A DNA stretch of 64,000 nucleotides, taken from positions 67,586,421 to 67,650,420 of the forward strand of contig JAMXBB010000007.1 in NCBI GenBank assembly GCA_024138015.1, written 5' to 3'. How positions within the stretch are numbered: the first letter of the stretch is position 1; each line of letters begins with the position of its first letter. The translations under genes were made by a program, and so were the position numbers. Shown here piece after piece: positions 36,721 through 46,959 of this stretch. The notes under the pieces were generated by a model that did no database searches, was not told the DNA's origin, and saw only the letters and a list, made by a program, of their open reading frames with translations. This DNA comes from Lumnitzera littorea (Eukaryota; Streptophyta; Magnoliopsida; Myrtales; Combretaceae).

Positions 36721-36929
36721 ATGAAGCTTATTTTTTTGGTAAAAATAATATTTCATTAAATAACTAAAATAACATCTACACATATTAGCGATGTTTACGA
36801 GAACAAGTTCCTTGATTTTCACAATATAAAGACAATAAAGTAGATGTCTCATAAGACTAGAACGATAGTGCAATAAAAACATTGGAGTCGAATTAACAAA
36901 AAACATAGTCTTAGTGTTGAAGTCCTTTC

Positions 36930-37150
36930 TTAGCAAGGTAGTCAACTACTTCATTCATCTCTCAATTTACCCTACAAATCATGAAATCGATAGATTGTTA
37001 ATTTCTTACCTACAATCCTGCAAAACTTTATGACATCTATCCATATCAAAGTTACTATTTATGATCCAATCAATTGCTTGTTGTAAATCCACTTTGCAGA
37101 CCACTTTCATTGCACCCTTGTTATAAGCTAATTCTAAACCATACTTGATA
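36930..37150 (-). pseudogene. LINE RNase H domain
   Basis: Reads YGLELAYNKGAMKVVCKVDL, AIDWIINSNFDMDRCHKVL and, after a frameshift, FMICRVN-stop-EMNEVVDYLAKKG. This matches the RNase H (RVT_3) tail of plant LINE ORF2, including the A-D-x-L-A-K motif. Confidence 0.85.
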
Positions 37151-37559
37151 GCGTAAAGTTTCACCTTTGAGGGGTGTTAGATCGTTGTATTGCGTATGAA
37201 AGCACCATAAGGTGATTCCATTGTAATCAATGGCTAGTACTCAAATTCTTGCTTTCTATCCTAATGCGATTATTGCTCTATCATAACTTATCTTTATTCA
37301 TTCTTCTATGATCTCCAATTCCTTAATGAATGCTTTAGATTTTGCTAATTGAAGCTTCTTAATTGTGTTTCGAGGCCCTCACTCATTTGTCTTTCTCTTA
37401 ATAATTTTTACACAATTTTTTGCTTCTTGCTTAAGTATAAAAATGCATTTGTTTCTTTCCATCCAAATTTCCCTGACGCTAAGACAATTTATATCACCTC
37501 CGTACTCTTATCTCCTTCCAGTTTATCTTCTTCCCCCCTACAATAATGCTTTATCCATC

Positions 37560-38130
37560 TTTGCAAATCATTAAAGAAGTAGTTCACTAGACCTAGCATG
37601 GTTCCAAGAGAATGCCATAATTTTCTACTTTAACTACAAATGAGGAGCATATGTTGGATTGATTCTTCCTCATTCTAACAAAACATCCATCTACTGTTTA
37701 CTTGAATTCCCCTATACTGCAAGTTTTCCCCTATTGCAAGTCCATTTAACAAAATTTGCCAAATCAAAATTTGATTATTAGGAGTTACCGGAAGTTTCTA
37801 GATCTACTTCTAATCCTCTTCCCTTTCCAAGTTTTCCTTTTTGGCAATTACTCTGGAGTATATCGACTTTATTGAAATTTCACCATCCATTAAATAAGGC
37901 CATCGCAAAATGTCTCCTCCCATACTATGTTGAAGTAGAATGTGTCCGAACTTCTATTTTATTTGTTCATCTAGCAAATAACCTATCACTTCTAGATTCC
38001 AACAAGATGTATTGCTCCATGCTTGACAAATCTTCAAGCTACTATGAAGCCTATACAGCCACTCTGATACTCTCTCTCCATCTTTCCACCTATCCAGAAC
38101 TTCATGTTCTCACCGGTCTTTAAGACCATA
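37560..38130 (-). pseudogene. LINE zf-RVT domain and preceding linker
   Basis: Segments in order: DRWKDGERVSEWLYRL, GGDILRWPYLMDGEISIKS, ILIWQILLNGLAIGENLQYR and GIQVNSRWMFC, then NEEESIQHMLLICS and SRKLWHSLG. The C-x-x-C and H...C zinc-ligand pattern of plant LINE zf-RVT is mostly there. TAG occupies the position after MFC and the Trp after ICS. Confidence 0.85.
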
Positions 38131-38420
38131 TGTGCTTTACCCTCTACCTAATCTACCACTTTTTAAACTTCCTAGTAAAAGTAGGATCCAATTTTCTTTT
38201 GTCTATGCCTTTGATTTGGCCTAAGTTTCTAATGCATCAACAATGTCTAAAGGGTTTCCTTTCTTTTTAGTTGCCATGCTAAATTTGCAAAGTTTACTTG
38301 GTTTCTTCGTTTGATGTCCATTAGTCTTAAGCCCCCAACTTTCCTCAATCGACAGTTGTTTTAACCTCTCCTAACTTACCCAATGAATCTTCTTTGCTTC
38401 AAGTGGTGCATGGAGTAAAG

Positions 38421-39645
38421 GTTATAACATGGAAAGAGATGTGTATATATAATAGAAGATTTTTTTGTTTTAAATTTGTTAATACATAGTGAAAATACTA
38501 TAAAAAGATAATGTTAGAGATAGAGGGAAAAAAGCTATATGTGAAAAGTTTTTATAGTATTAGTATAATATAATAAAGAAACAAATAATAATTAGTTGCT
38601 TAATAGTTACAATAGGTAATAGATTTAATAAAAAAAATTATAAAATTTGTTAATGCATAGTATAAATAATATAGAAAGAAAATTAAAAATTATAGGATGG
38701 AGAGAGATATGTATAAACAATAGAAGATATTTTGAGAAACTTATTCATACATGGTGTAAATATTGTGGAAAGTTAATGTTGGAGAAAGAGAAAAATAAAA
38801 TAAAATTATATGTTAAAAGAGTGAAGTTGAGCAAAAGGTTATTAACTTAATATATATAGAATAATAGAAAATTAAGAATAGATTTGAATGTATCAATATA
38901 TCATTGTATTAAGTCATGGCTTGATTACTTATTAGAATTTGATGGATAAAATGTGAAAATTTATAGAACATAAGAAATAGTTATTTCATTGATCCTTTAA
39001 AGCAATTGTAATTCCATATTTAGTAGTTATAAGAATTTCATGAAATAACCGTTTCATCTATCAAACATAACAATAATTATGTAAGGAAAGAATAATTATT
39101 CAATTTCACTATTATAAAGTACATATTTCTTTTTTATCCAACCATTGTAAAGTAAATTGAACATGCCATAAGTTAGATAAAGTATTACATATACTAGTGA
39201 AAAATGCACCCGTAATGATAAATATAATAATTATATGATAACCTATCTCTTATATTTTTTCATAAACATGTAACTTTTTTTTCATCTTTATATAATTATT
39301 GCAACTGTAATTTTCATTCCAATTATAACATGTTCAATACTTTTTCATTATATTACTATAATATTTTCTACTGTAATATCTTCATACATTAATGAAGGAG
39401 AAAATAGTGCAACTGTTGAGTAGGGATTTATTTTAGTTAAAAGAGTGGAGGGAGCAAAAGGAGATAAAGATGGCAAGGTTGTTTATTGGGATTAAAGGAA
39501 GGTTATTCAGAAATTTATTATAATATTCTATATAATTATTTTTATGGTATTGAATAACATAAACTTTTAAGGACATTTAATGAAATTTTGTAGAAAAAAG
39601 TGAAATGGTTACACAAAGCCTCTCGTACTTAAATAATATAGATAA
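38421..39645. other. very AT-rich DNA with internal repeats
   Basis: No gene. Blocks at about 38428-38530 and 38697-38800 are diverged direct repeats (both have GAGAGATATGTATA-type starts, AATAGAAGAT and GTTAATGTTAGAGA-type ends). The open frame 38647-38850 lies in this repeat and has no recognisable domain. Confidence 0.5.
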
Positions 39646-39650
39646 GATTA
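39646..39650. repeat. target duplication GATTA, left of element C
   Basis: GATTA here and AATTA at 46139-46143 differ by one G-to-A change. Confidence 0.7.
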
Positions 39651-40476
39651 TGATATGAATCAACCTCCTTGATCGATCACAAGAAGTCGAGCTAAAGGAC
39701 TTCAAGGGCTTACATGGAAAATACTAGCTTTAAGCCATAGCCAAGATGGAGACTCCTATCCCGATCCGACCTCCTTCCGATCTGTCTGTCAGATCTTCAC
39801 GTGTATCTAGCATGCTCCTACCCAATTGAAGGTAACCCAAGAAAGGCTAGCCGAGCTAAACTCTCTAACCAACCACTAGTGACCAACTCCAATCCAACTA
39901 ACTTCCTAACCGGATTGATTGGCTCCCAACTTGATCCAAATCAAGTCGGCCCCTTACTACCAGCACTTCCTGTTTTTGCCTATGTTATATCATACTCTTG
40001 ACTTACAGCCATCAAATGACACATGATTTCTGACATAACATTCTAGAATGATTCTTTCCTTTCCGTACTGAATATTCTTTATCCTTTTTACCCATTTTTA
40101 GTACGATTAATGAAACGTAATTGCAAAACACCCTTTTGTCTTTTCATATGTGTAAAATAACCTTAGTAGGCAAGTATATGAAACCCCACTTTCCTTATAC
40201 GCAGACTATCATCCTTGAATACAAAAATTACTCATTTGAGCAACCTTAGTGTTCTCGTTATTCAACTCTTATCTATTCCCTTTAGTAAGGAGTAGTGACG
40301 AGTGACCCTTTAATTTAGATTAGTGTGTCATATCCAACAGATTGTAAGCCGAATAGGATTGAGTGGTGCTTCATATCCATTCAGTAATTGCTCGGACTTT
40401 GCTAACTCTTTTTCCTGTTTATTTTGGTTCATTCGTTATGGTGACTCTTCGTGTGTCTGACCCTAGAGATGCATCA
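39651..40476 (+). repeat. 5' LTR of gypsy element C
   Basis: Begins TGATATGAATCAACC and ends GAGATGCATCA. It pairs with 45315-46138 throughout (shared: GATCACAAGAAG, AATGATTCTTTCCTTT, GTACTGAATATTCTTT). The copies differ mainly by transitions. The open frame at 39801-40001 lies in this LTR and is not a gene. Confidence 0.92.
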
Positions 40477-40483
40477 ACTTCAC

Positions 40484-40499
40484 TGGTATCAAAGCACGG
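40484..40499 (+). promoter_or_regulatory. tRNA-iMet primer binding site, element C
   Basis: TGGTATCAAAGCACGG starts 7 bases after the LTR. It has a single mismatch to TGGTATCAGAGC over the first 12 bases, making it the least decayed PBS in the window. Confidence 0.85.
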
Positions 40500-40689
40500 T
40501 TCCGCGAGGGAGTGTGTGAAGTTACAGTAAAGTTTCAGTTCACCTTACTATTGGTGGTTGCTATGTTCCTTTCGTAGCTACTGCAGTATGTTTGAGTGTT
40601 CGTAAGTGCAATTTCATTGATACTCTGTTTTCCATTGCAAAAACAGAGCAAGTTTATTAGTAGTTTGTTAATTTGTTCAAAAAGGTATT

Positions 40690-41910
40690 ATGCTACGTCA
40701 AATTCAAGTGTTTAGGGAGTTATTGGTGACCAAGGTAGTGGTGCTCAACCTGATTATGGTCATAATAGTAGTAACACTCTAGAGTCTGTTGATGACAAAC
40801 TTGACAGACTCATAAACCTTGTTGAGAGTCTAGTCACCGCAATGCAAGTTAATAGGCAATAGCCCCAAGGTTTTCAGCAACAAAACCCACAGGATGGCAC
40901 CCCGAAGAGACACTATGGCCAAGGCAATTAAACTAATCACCCAATTCGATTGCCACAAGCTAGAGGAGTAGCAAACAGAGCTACTAGACGAAGATTGGAG
41001 TTGGAGGAGATTGGGGAAGATGATGAGGAGACTGATGTCAAAGAATTTAGTGAAGAAGAAGTCGATTATTACCAAAAACAGGGATGAGGACGCTGAATTC
41101 CTTGAGGGCTAAACAATGTTAAGGTGCAAATCGTATCCTTCAGTGGAAGTGGAGATGCAGATGAATACTTGGAATGGGAAGAGAAAGTCGAGAAAGTATT
41201 TGAGTGTTATGGGTATGAGGATGCGGTCAAGGTCCTACTTACTACATTGGAATTTACTATATATGCCACCATATGGTGGAAGAATCTAAATGCAGTTAGG
41301 GTAAGAGATGGAAGACGAGGTGTTAGGACTTAGGACGAGATGAAAAGATTGTTGAGGAGTAGATTTGTACCCAAAACGTAACTATAAGATACGTTTGCCA
41401 AGCTGTAGGAGCTTCGCTAAGGAAACCGAACTGTTGATGTTACGTAAGGGAGTTCCAGATGTTAATGATCTAAGCCGACATGAAAGAGCCAGAGGCTCGT
41501 ACAGTATCGAGGTTCATTTCTAGGCTCAAGTATGAGGTTCACAATATCGTAGAAATATAGAGTTTTTACAATTTGGAAGAGGCCATCAAGATAGCGCAGA
41601 GGGTCACAAAGCAGAGGAGAAATGTTCTAAGCCGACCTGAACAAACATTCTCCTGAGTTCCTATATCATGCAAACCTACTCAAGCTGAGCCAAGGAGGCC
41701 ATACCGAGTCGAGGAAAGAAATGACCGACCTGATGAACGTCGAGCTGACCAGTAAAGCCGAGCAGGATAATCGAGCCAACCCGAGGATAGGCTACCCCCG
41801 AGAATGTATGAAAAGGGATAGACCTCCGGACAGAAGTCTAGTGAAGTGAAGTGCTTTAAATGCTTAGGCTTTAGGCACATGACTGCTAAGTGTTTGAACC
41901 GCCATGCCAT
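40690..41910 (+). pseudogene. gypsy C gag with intact CCHC knuckle
   Basis: The leader part (40690-41090) encodes an acidic and Gln-rich amino terminus with stops. The capsid follows: the open stretch 41124-41333 reads FSGSGDADEYLEWEEKVEKV, then EFTIYATIWWKNLN, and continues as EMKRLLRSRFVPK. After a frameshift come EPEARTVSRFISRLKYEVHN and NLEEAIKIAQRVTKQRR. The knuckle at about 41849-41895 reads CFKCLGFRHMTAKC with all zinc ligands. Stops sit at LQELRQ-type Gln positions. The product would form the particle shell and bind RNA. Confidence 0.88.
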
Positions 41911-42109
41911 GGTGCTCCAAAGAGATGTAGTAGATAACACCGACGAAAGTAAGCCTAAGGAGGAGAAAAATGTTCGAAAGGTAAAAGCCGAAGAGAAATA
42001 GGAGACTTGTGTCTATACCAACCAGAGAGAAATGATGACTCTAGTCTTAAGACGAGTCCTAAGATCCTTGTCAAACCCTAAAGAGGATTAGAGGGAAAAT
42101 CTAGTCCAT

Positions 42110-42650
42110 ATCAAGTATACCATCAGAAGCCAATTGTACACGATCATAGTGGACGGAGAAAGTTGTACAAATGTTGTTGCATAATCCCTAGTATAGAATT
42201 TAGGTCTGCCAATCTCAAAGCATCCTTGACCTTACAAACTGCATTAGCTTTACGATAAGGGTGCTTTGCATATGACTGAACAAGTGATCGTGTTGTTCAG
42301 CGTTAGGAACGTATATAGGGACGAAGTAGTTTGCAATGTCGTTGCCATGGGAGCTTCACATCTATTACTCGGGCAACCTTGGTTGTTCAACCGACGTATC
42401 ACTCACGACGTGTATAAGAACACCTATGCCTTTGTCAAGGATGGAAGGAAGATTGTGTTGCAACCCCAAACCCTATCCCAAGTGAATGAGGCTCATAACC
42501 AACTCACTCGAGCTAGTAAAAAGAAAGCTTTGGTGATGAGCCAAAGGGAGTTCCGATCTATTGAAAAGGCTAATGAACCCATGTTCCTATTGGTTAGAAG
42601 ATTATTGGAGATGATGGAATTAAGAACGTTCTAAGAGAGATCCAAAGCTT
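42110..42650 (+). pseudogene. gypsy C aspartic protease and linker
   Basis: IIVDGESCTNVVA holds the catalytic Asp (42152-42154). It continues, after two stops, as LGLPISKHP-stop-PYKLH-stop-LYDKG, where the second stop replaces a conserved Trp. The open frame 42266-42634 then runs from the flap region (DEVVCNVVAMGASHLLLGQP) through FVKDGRKIVLQ to LLVRRLLEMM. The retropepsin would cut the polyprotein in the particle. The frame differs from that of RT downstream. Confidence 0.88.
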
Positions 42651-42719
42651 ACTAAATGAGCTTTTCGACCTATTTCCAGAAGAGCTGCCTAGAGGAATGC
42701 CACCAATCCAAGGCATAGA

Positions 42720-43480
42720 GCACTGTATTGATCTGTAGCCAAGCGTTGCCCTGTCAAATCGACCAACATATAAGATGAACATTAAGTAAGCTGGTAAGCT
42801 GAAAAGACAGGTAGACGAACTTATTAAGTAAGGATATGTGAAGGAGAGCATAAGCCCTTGTGCTGTACCAGCTCTACTCATCTTGAAGAAGGCTGGATCA
42901 TAATGCATGTGCATCGATAGCTGAGCAATCAATAGAATTACTATTAAGTACAGATACCCCATACCAAGGCTCAATGACATGTTAGATGAGCTTCATGGTG
43001 CAAGGATATTTTAAAAGATTGATCTATGAAGTATCTACCGTCAGATTTGTATAAGATCGGGGGATAAGTGAAAGACTGCCTTTAAGACTAGGCACAGACT
43101 CTACGAATGGTTAGTTATGCCGCTCGAACTTACTAACGCGCAGAGCACATTCATGAAGTTAATGAACCATGTGATGCGCCCTCTAATCGGAAGATGTATG
43201 GTCATCTATTTTGATGACATACTGGTATATAGTACTAACTTGAACGACCATATTCAACATCTTTGCGAAGTATTTGACATTTTGCAAGCTAAGAAGTTGT
43301 ATAGGAATGTAAAGAAATCCATGTTCTGCCAAAGAGAAGTAATATTCCTAAGGTTTGTAGTGTTAGGGGAAGAAATCCGAGCAAATTAGGAAAAGATCTA
43401 AGCTATTCTAGAATGGCCAACGCTGAAGAATGTCATTAAGGTCTAGAGTTTCTATGGCTTAGCTTCTTTCTATAGGCAAT
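42720..43480 (+). pseudogene. gypsy C reverse transcriptase
   Basis: Motifs in order: RPTYKMNIK, KRQVDELIK, GYVKESISPCAVPALL, INRITIKYRYPIPRLNDMLD, KWKTAFKTRHRLYEWLVMPL, LMNHVMRPLIGRCMVIYFDD and FCQREVIFLRFVVL. The YFDD centre (43207-43218) is intact. In-frame stops include TAG at 43387-43389 and TAA at 43399-43401, both at Gln-like positions, and TGA where Arg (CGA) is conserved. The open frame 43117-43389 is the longest intact piece. Confidence 0.92.
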
Positions 43481-43489
43481 TTATTAAAG

Positions 43490-44000
43490 ACTTTAGTACA
43501 ATAGTCACCCCATTGACCGAGCTGACAAAGAAGAATGAAGAGTTTAGGTGGAGAGATCAAGTAGAGCAAAGCTTTAGGGAAATTAAGGAGAAGCTCACCT
43601 TGGCACCTATCCTTTCACTATCAGATTTTGACAAGCCTTTTGAACTAGAGTGCAACATATCGGGAGTTGGAATTGGCGTTGTCCTGATGTAAGAGCAGCA
43701 ACCCATCACCTTCTACAGTGAGAAACTTAGTGGTCCTACCTTCAACTACTCCGTTTACAAGAAGAAGTTGTACTCTCTTTTCCGAGCCCTTACTATTTGG
43801 CAAAATTACTTGTTGCCATGGGAGTTCGTTATTTATACAGACCATAAGTCTCTAAAGCATCTGGGGAGTTAGAACAAGCTTTCGAGGAGGCAAGCCAAGT
43901 GGTTAGAGTTTATGGAAAGTTTCTTGTACGTCATCTAGCACAAGAAAGGAAGTGCAAATGTGGTCACTAACACTCTGTCATGATGGCAAATGTTGATGAC
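43490..44000 (+). pseudogene. gypsy C RNase H
   Basis: Reads FYRQFIKDFSTIVTPLTEL, then FELECNISGVGIGVVL, ITFYSEKLSGPTFNYSVYKK, FVIYTDHKSLKHL and KWLEFMESFLYVI. The first catalytic Asp (C-D-A-S in relatives) reads Asn, while T-D-H-K is intact. Stops replace Gln at LM-stop-EQ and GS-stop-NKL. It follows RT in the same frame without a frameshift. Confidence 0.9.
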
Positions 44001-44079
44001 CACTTTGTAGACAAAATTATTGGGATTCTCAATGATTACCAAGCACTATGCTCATGATTCTCATTTCAACCCCAACAAA

Positions 44080-45309
44080 GAATAATGCAAGACCAGGATT
44101 ACCGTCATGGGGTATTATCCAAAGGACGACTACCTGTTCAAGGATCAACGGCTATGCATGCCAAACTATTCTACGTGTAAGCTGTTGATTAAGGAAGCTC
44201 ATAGTGAAGGATTGTCTAGTCATTTCAAGGAAACCAAGACAGCCAGTCTATTGAAGGAGAACTTTTACTAACCTAGTTTGGCTAAGAATATCCATAAAGT
44301 GGTTAGTAGTTGTGAAGTGTACAAGCGTGCTAAGGGGAAGAGAGAACCCCACGGAGAGTATATGCCACTGCCAACACCAACTTTACCTTAGGCTAACCTC
44401 AGCATGGATTTTATCCTAAGGTTACCCCGAACATCTAAAAGGAAAGATTCTATTCTTGTTATGGTATACCGTTTTAGCAAGATGGTGCACTTCATTCCAT
44501 ACCATCGAACAAACGATGCTTTATATATTGCTGAATTGTTTTTGTAAGAGATTGTCTTACTACATGGAGTACCAAAGACGATTGTCTCAAATTGGGACAC
44601 AAAATTCTTGAGCTATTTTTAGAAGGCCCTTTAGAGATAACTTAGGACCAAACTCATATTCAGCTTTAGTAGCCACCCTTAGACTAATGGCCAAACTGAA
44701 GTGGTGAACAAGATGCTAAGCAATCTGCTCAAAGCTATTATGGGAAAGAACTTAAGGGATTAGGATCTGTGCCTACCAGTTGTGGAGTTTACATACAATC
44801 AAACTGTCCATAGCACTATTGGGAAGACCCCATTCGAGATCGTCTATGGCCTTGACCCCACCATTCCCCTAGATATGATCGGTACCACAACAACTACTAA
44901 AGAAAGTCAATTCGGAGTGGGCCAAGCCCAAGAATTACATGAGTTACATCAATCAGTTACAAAGAAGATCATTAAGTTCAATCAGAGACAATAAGAGATT
45001 AGTAGCCGAGGCAGTCGAACTATTTCTTTCTAACCAGGAGACCTAGTATGGATTCACCCCAGCTAAAAGTGATTCTTGCACTTAAGACAAAGCAAACTAT
45101 CTCCTCAAGCTGACGACCCATTTAAGATCCTGAAGAAGATCAACCGCAATACTTACCAGATCGAGTTACCTGACAACTATGGTGCCTCCTCTACCTTCAA
45201 TGTATCAGATCTGATTCCTTACCAACTAACCAAAGAAAACCCTGTAAGCACCCTAGAAAAACGAACAAAAACCGCTTTAGATTTGAGGACAAATCTTTCC
45301 AACCCCTAA
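44080..45309 (+). pseudogene. gypsy C integrase
   Basis: The zinc-binding region has EAHSEGLSSHF, but the expected C-x-x-C reads CEVY. The core has LSMDFILRLPRTS, VMVYRFSKMVHFIPYHRTN and IVSNWDTKFLSYF (second Asp read as Asn), and HP-stop-TNGQTEVVNKMLSN with the Glu kept. TAG at 44680-44682 replaces a conserved Gln and TAG at 44761-44763 a Trp. The C-terminal part is open (44782-44994 and 45076-45309): FTYNQTVHSTIGKTPFEIVY, KLSPQADDPFKILKKI and STFNVSDLIPYQL. It ends just before the 3' LTR; no chromodomain is evident. Confidence 0.92.
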
Positions 45310-45314
45310 GCAGA

Positions 45315-46138
45315 TGATAGGAATCAACCCCCTAGACCGATCACAAGAAGCCGAGCTAGAGGACTTCAGGGCTCACACGAGAAATACTAGCTCTAAGCCA
45401 TAGTCAAGGTGGAAACTCCTATCCTAATCTAACCTCTTGCCAATCTGTCTATTAGATGCTCGCGTATATCCAACATGCTCCTACCCAACTGAAGGTAACT
45501 TAGGAAAGGTTAGTCAAGCTGAACTCTCCAACCAACCACTTGCAACTAACTCCAATTCAGCTGACTTCCTAACCAGACTGGTTGGCTACTGACCTATCTA
45601 GATCAGGTCGGCCCTTGACTACCAGCACTTCTTGTTTCTACCTATGTTGTATCATACTCCTGACTTATAGCCATCAAGTAACATGTGCCTTCTGACACAA
45701 CGTTCGAGAATGATTCTTTCCTTTTCGTACTGAATATTCTTTGTCCTTTTTACCCCTTTTTAGTATGACTAATGTAACATAATTGTAATATAACCTTTTG
45801 TCTTTTCATACGTATAAAATAACCCTAATGAGCAAGTATATAAAGCTCCACTTTCCTTGTACGCAAACGATCATCTTTAAATACAGAAATTACCCATTTA
45901 AGCAACCTTAGTGTTCTTGTTATTCAACTCTTATATATTCCCTTTAGCAAAGAGTAGTAGCGAGTGACCCTTTAATTCGAACCAGTGTATCATATCTGAT
46001 AGATTGTAGACTGAGTAAGATCAAGTGGTGTATCATATCCATTCAATAGCTACTTAGACTTTGCTAACCCTTTTTCCTATTTATTTTGGTTCGTTCGTTG
46101 TGGTGTCTCTTCGTATGTCTGACTTCGGAGATGCATCA
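45315..46138 (+). repeat. 3' LTR of gypsy element C
   Basis: Begins TGATAGGAATCAACC and ends GAGATGCATCA. It is the partner of 39651-40476. The PPT expected just upstream is poor (CTAAGCAGA). Confidence 0.92.
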
Positions 46139-46143
46139 AATTA
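46139..46143. repeat. target duplication AATTA, right of element C
   Basis: Pairs with GATTA at 39646-39650. Confidence 0.7.
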
Positions 46144-46959
46144 TTTATAATATTTTAAAAGCACCCAAAATATCCTTAAAAAAGAAGCTCTCATAAAAAT
46201 GAGAAACAATATAAAATTACTTATACAAATTAAAATAGAAATTTCTTTACAATGAAAAAGAAATGTTTTCTCCAATTATATAAGTAAATCAATAAACGAA
46301 TCCTTATGGCTATAATCTATGTAAGCTTGGTCAATAGATTCAAAGGTATAGTTTATAACATCTAAGATATTCTTACTCTTTTTTTTAAGATAATTGCTAT
46401 TTCTCTATTAGCACTTTATTCATATATTAACTACACATAACTCGAACAACATAAGATTAGCTCTAATAAATTTTTGTTGATTTAATAGAGACAAATAAAA
46501 ATAATTATTTTTAAAATATTTTTTATTGTCTTATTTACTTGGAAATTAGTTGAAGAATTTTTGTTTGTGGTAATTTTTATGTTCTCTCTTTTGAGCAAAT
46601 AACGAGTCTAATAGTTGGACAATCATGTCCTCAATAAATAATTTTTGGCTTTATTACATAATAACCAAATAGATGCATATCAGTACTTTTGGTCATCTTT
46701 TCAACTTAATACTACAATCAATGAGATAAAATAAACATTTGATTAAGTGGATAAAAAAATTGAATAAGTATTTTTTACAATAAAAATTTACACAAAACAA
46801 ATAATAAAACATAAATTACTAATTTATTAATGGTAATAGTCATTATCAAACAATGACTTTCCTATTCAACATCTATTATATTTCATAAAATAAAGGGACA
46901 TCAAGTAAATTTATCATCAACAATGTGAATAAAGTATAGATTTGATGAGTCGTATATAA
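46144..46959. other. AT-rich DNA, nothing recognised
   Basis: No gene or clear repeat. Confidence 0.5.

Larger units (their letters stand above)
36900..38420 (-). mobile_element. LINE (L1-type) ORF2 3' half, decayed
   Basis: Three consecutive domains of a plant non-LTR element are legible on the minus strand: the end of the RT region (HWVSWERLKQLSIEE near 38370), a zinc-binding RT-associated domain (zf-RVT; 37560-37900) and an RNase H (36930-37150). The endonuclease and RT core are missing, as in the usual short LINE insertions only if one assumes internal loss; more likely a decayed 5'-truncated copy. The poly-A end should lie to the left; a short T run at 36730-36736 is the only candidate. 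Confidence 0.8.
39651..46138 (+). mobile_element. full-length Ty3/gypsy element C
   Basis: LTRs of 826 and 824 bp (39651-40476 and 45315-46138), both TGAT...GCATCA, near-matching five-base flanks, an initiator-Met PBS and the full gag-PR-RT-RH-IN order on the plus strand. It is the best preserved element of the window. From about 42720 to 45309 a single frame remains readable for 2.6 kb, interrupted only by stop codons. It is non-functional because of those stops, a frame change between protease and RT and altered active-site residues. Confidence 0.93.

Noticed and set aside
36622..36945. 107-residue minus-strand open frame
   Set aside because: It overlaps the end of the LINE RNase H in another frame, and its AT-rich composition yields a spurious hydrophobic peptide.
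42594..42980. 128-residue minus-strand open frame within element C
   Set aside because: Antisense shadow of the RT coding strand.
42720..45309. TAA/TAG read as Gln, that is, a changed genetic code or suppressor-dependent elements
   Set aside because: The host-type GH28 exons use standard codons. TGA also replaces Arg and TAG replaces Trp, and catalytic residues are lost. Decay explains all of these without recoding.
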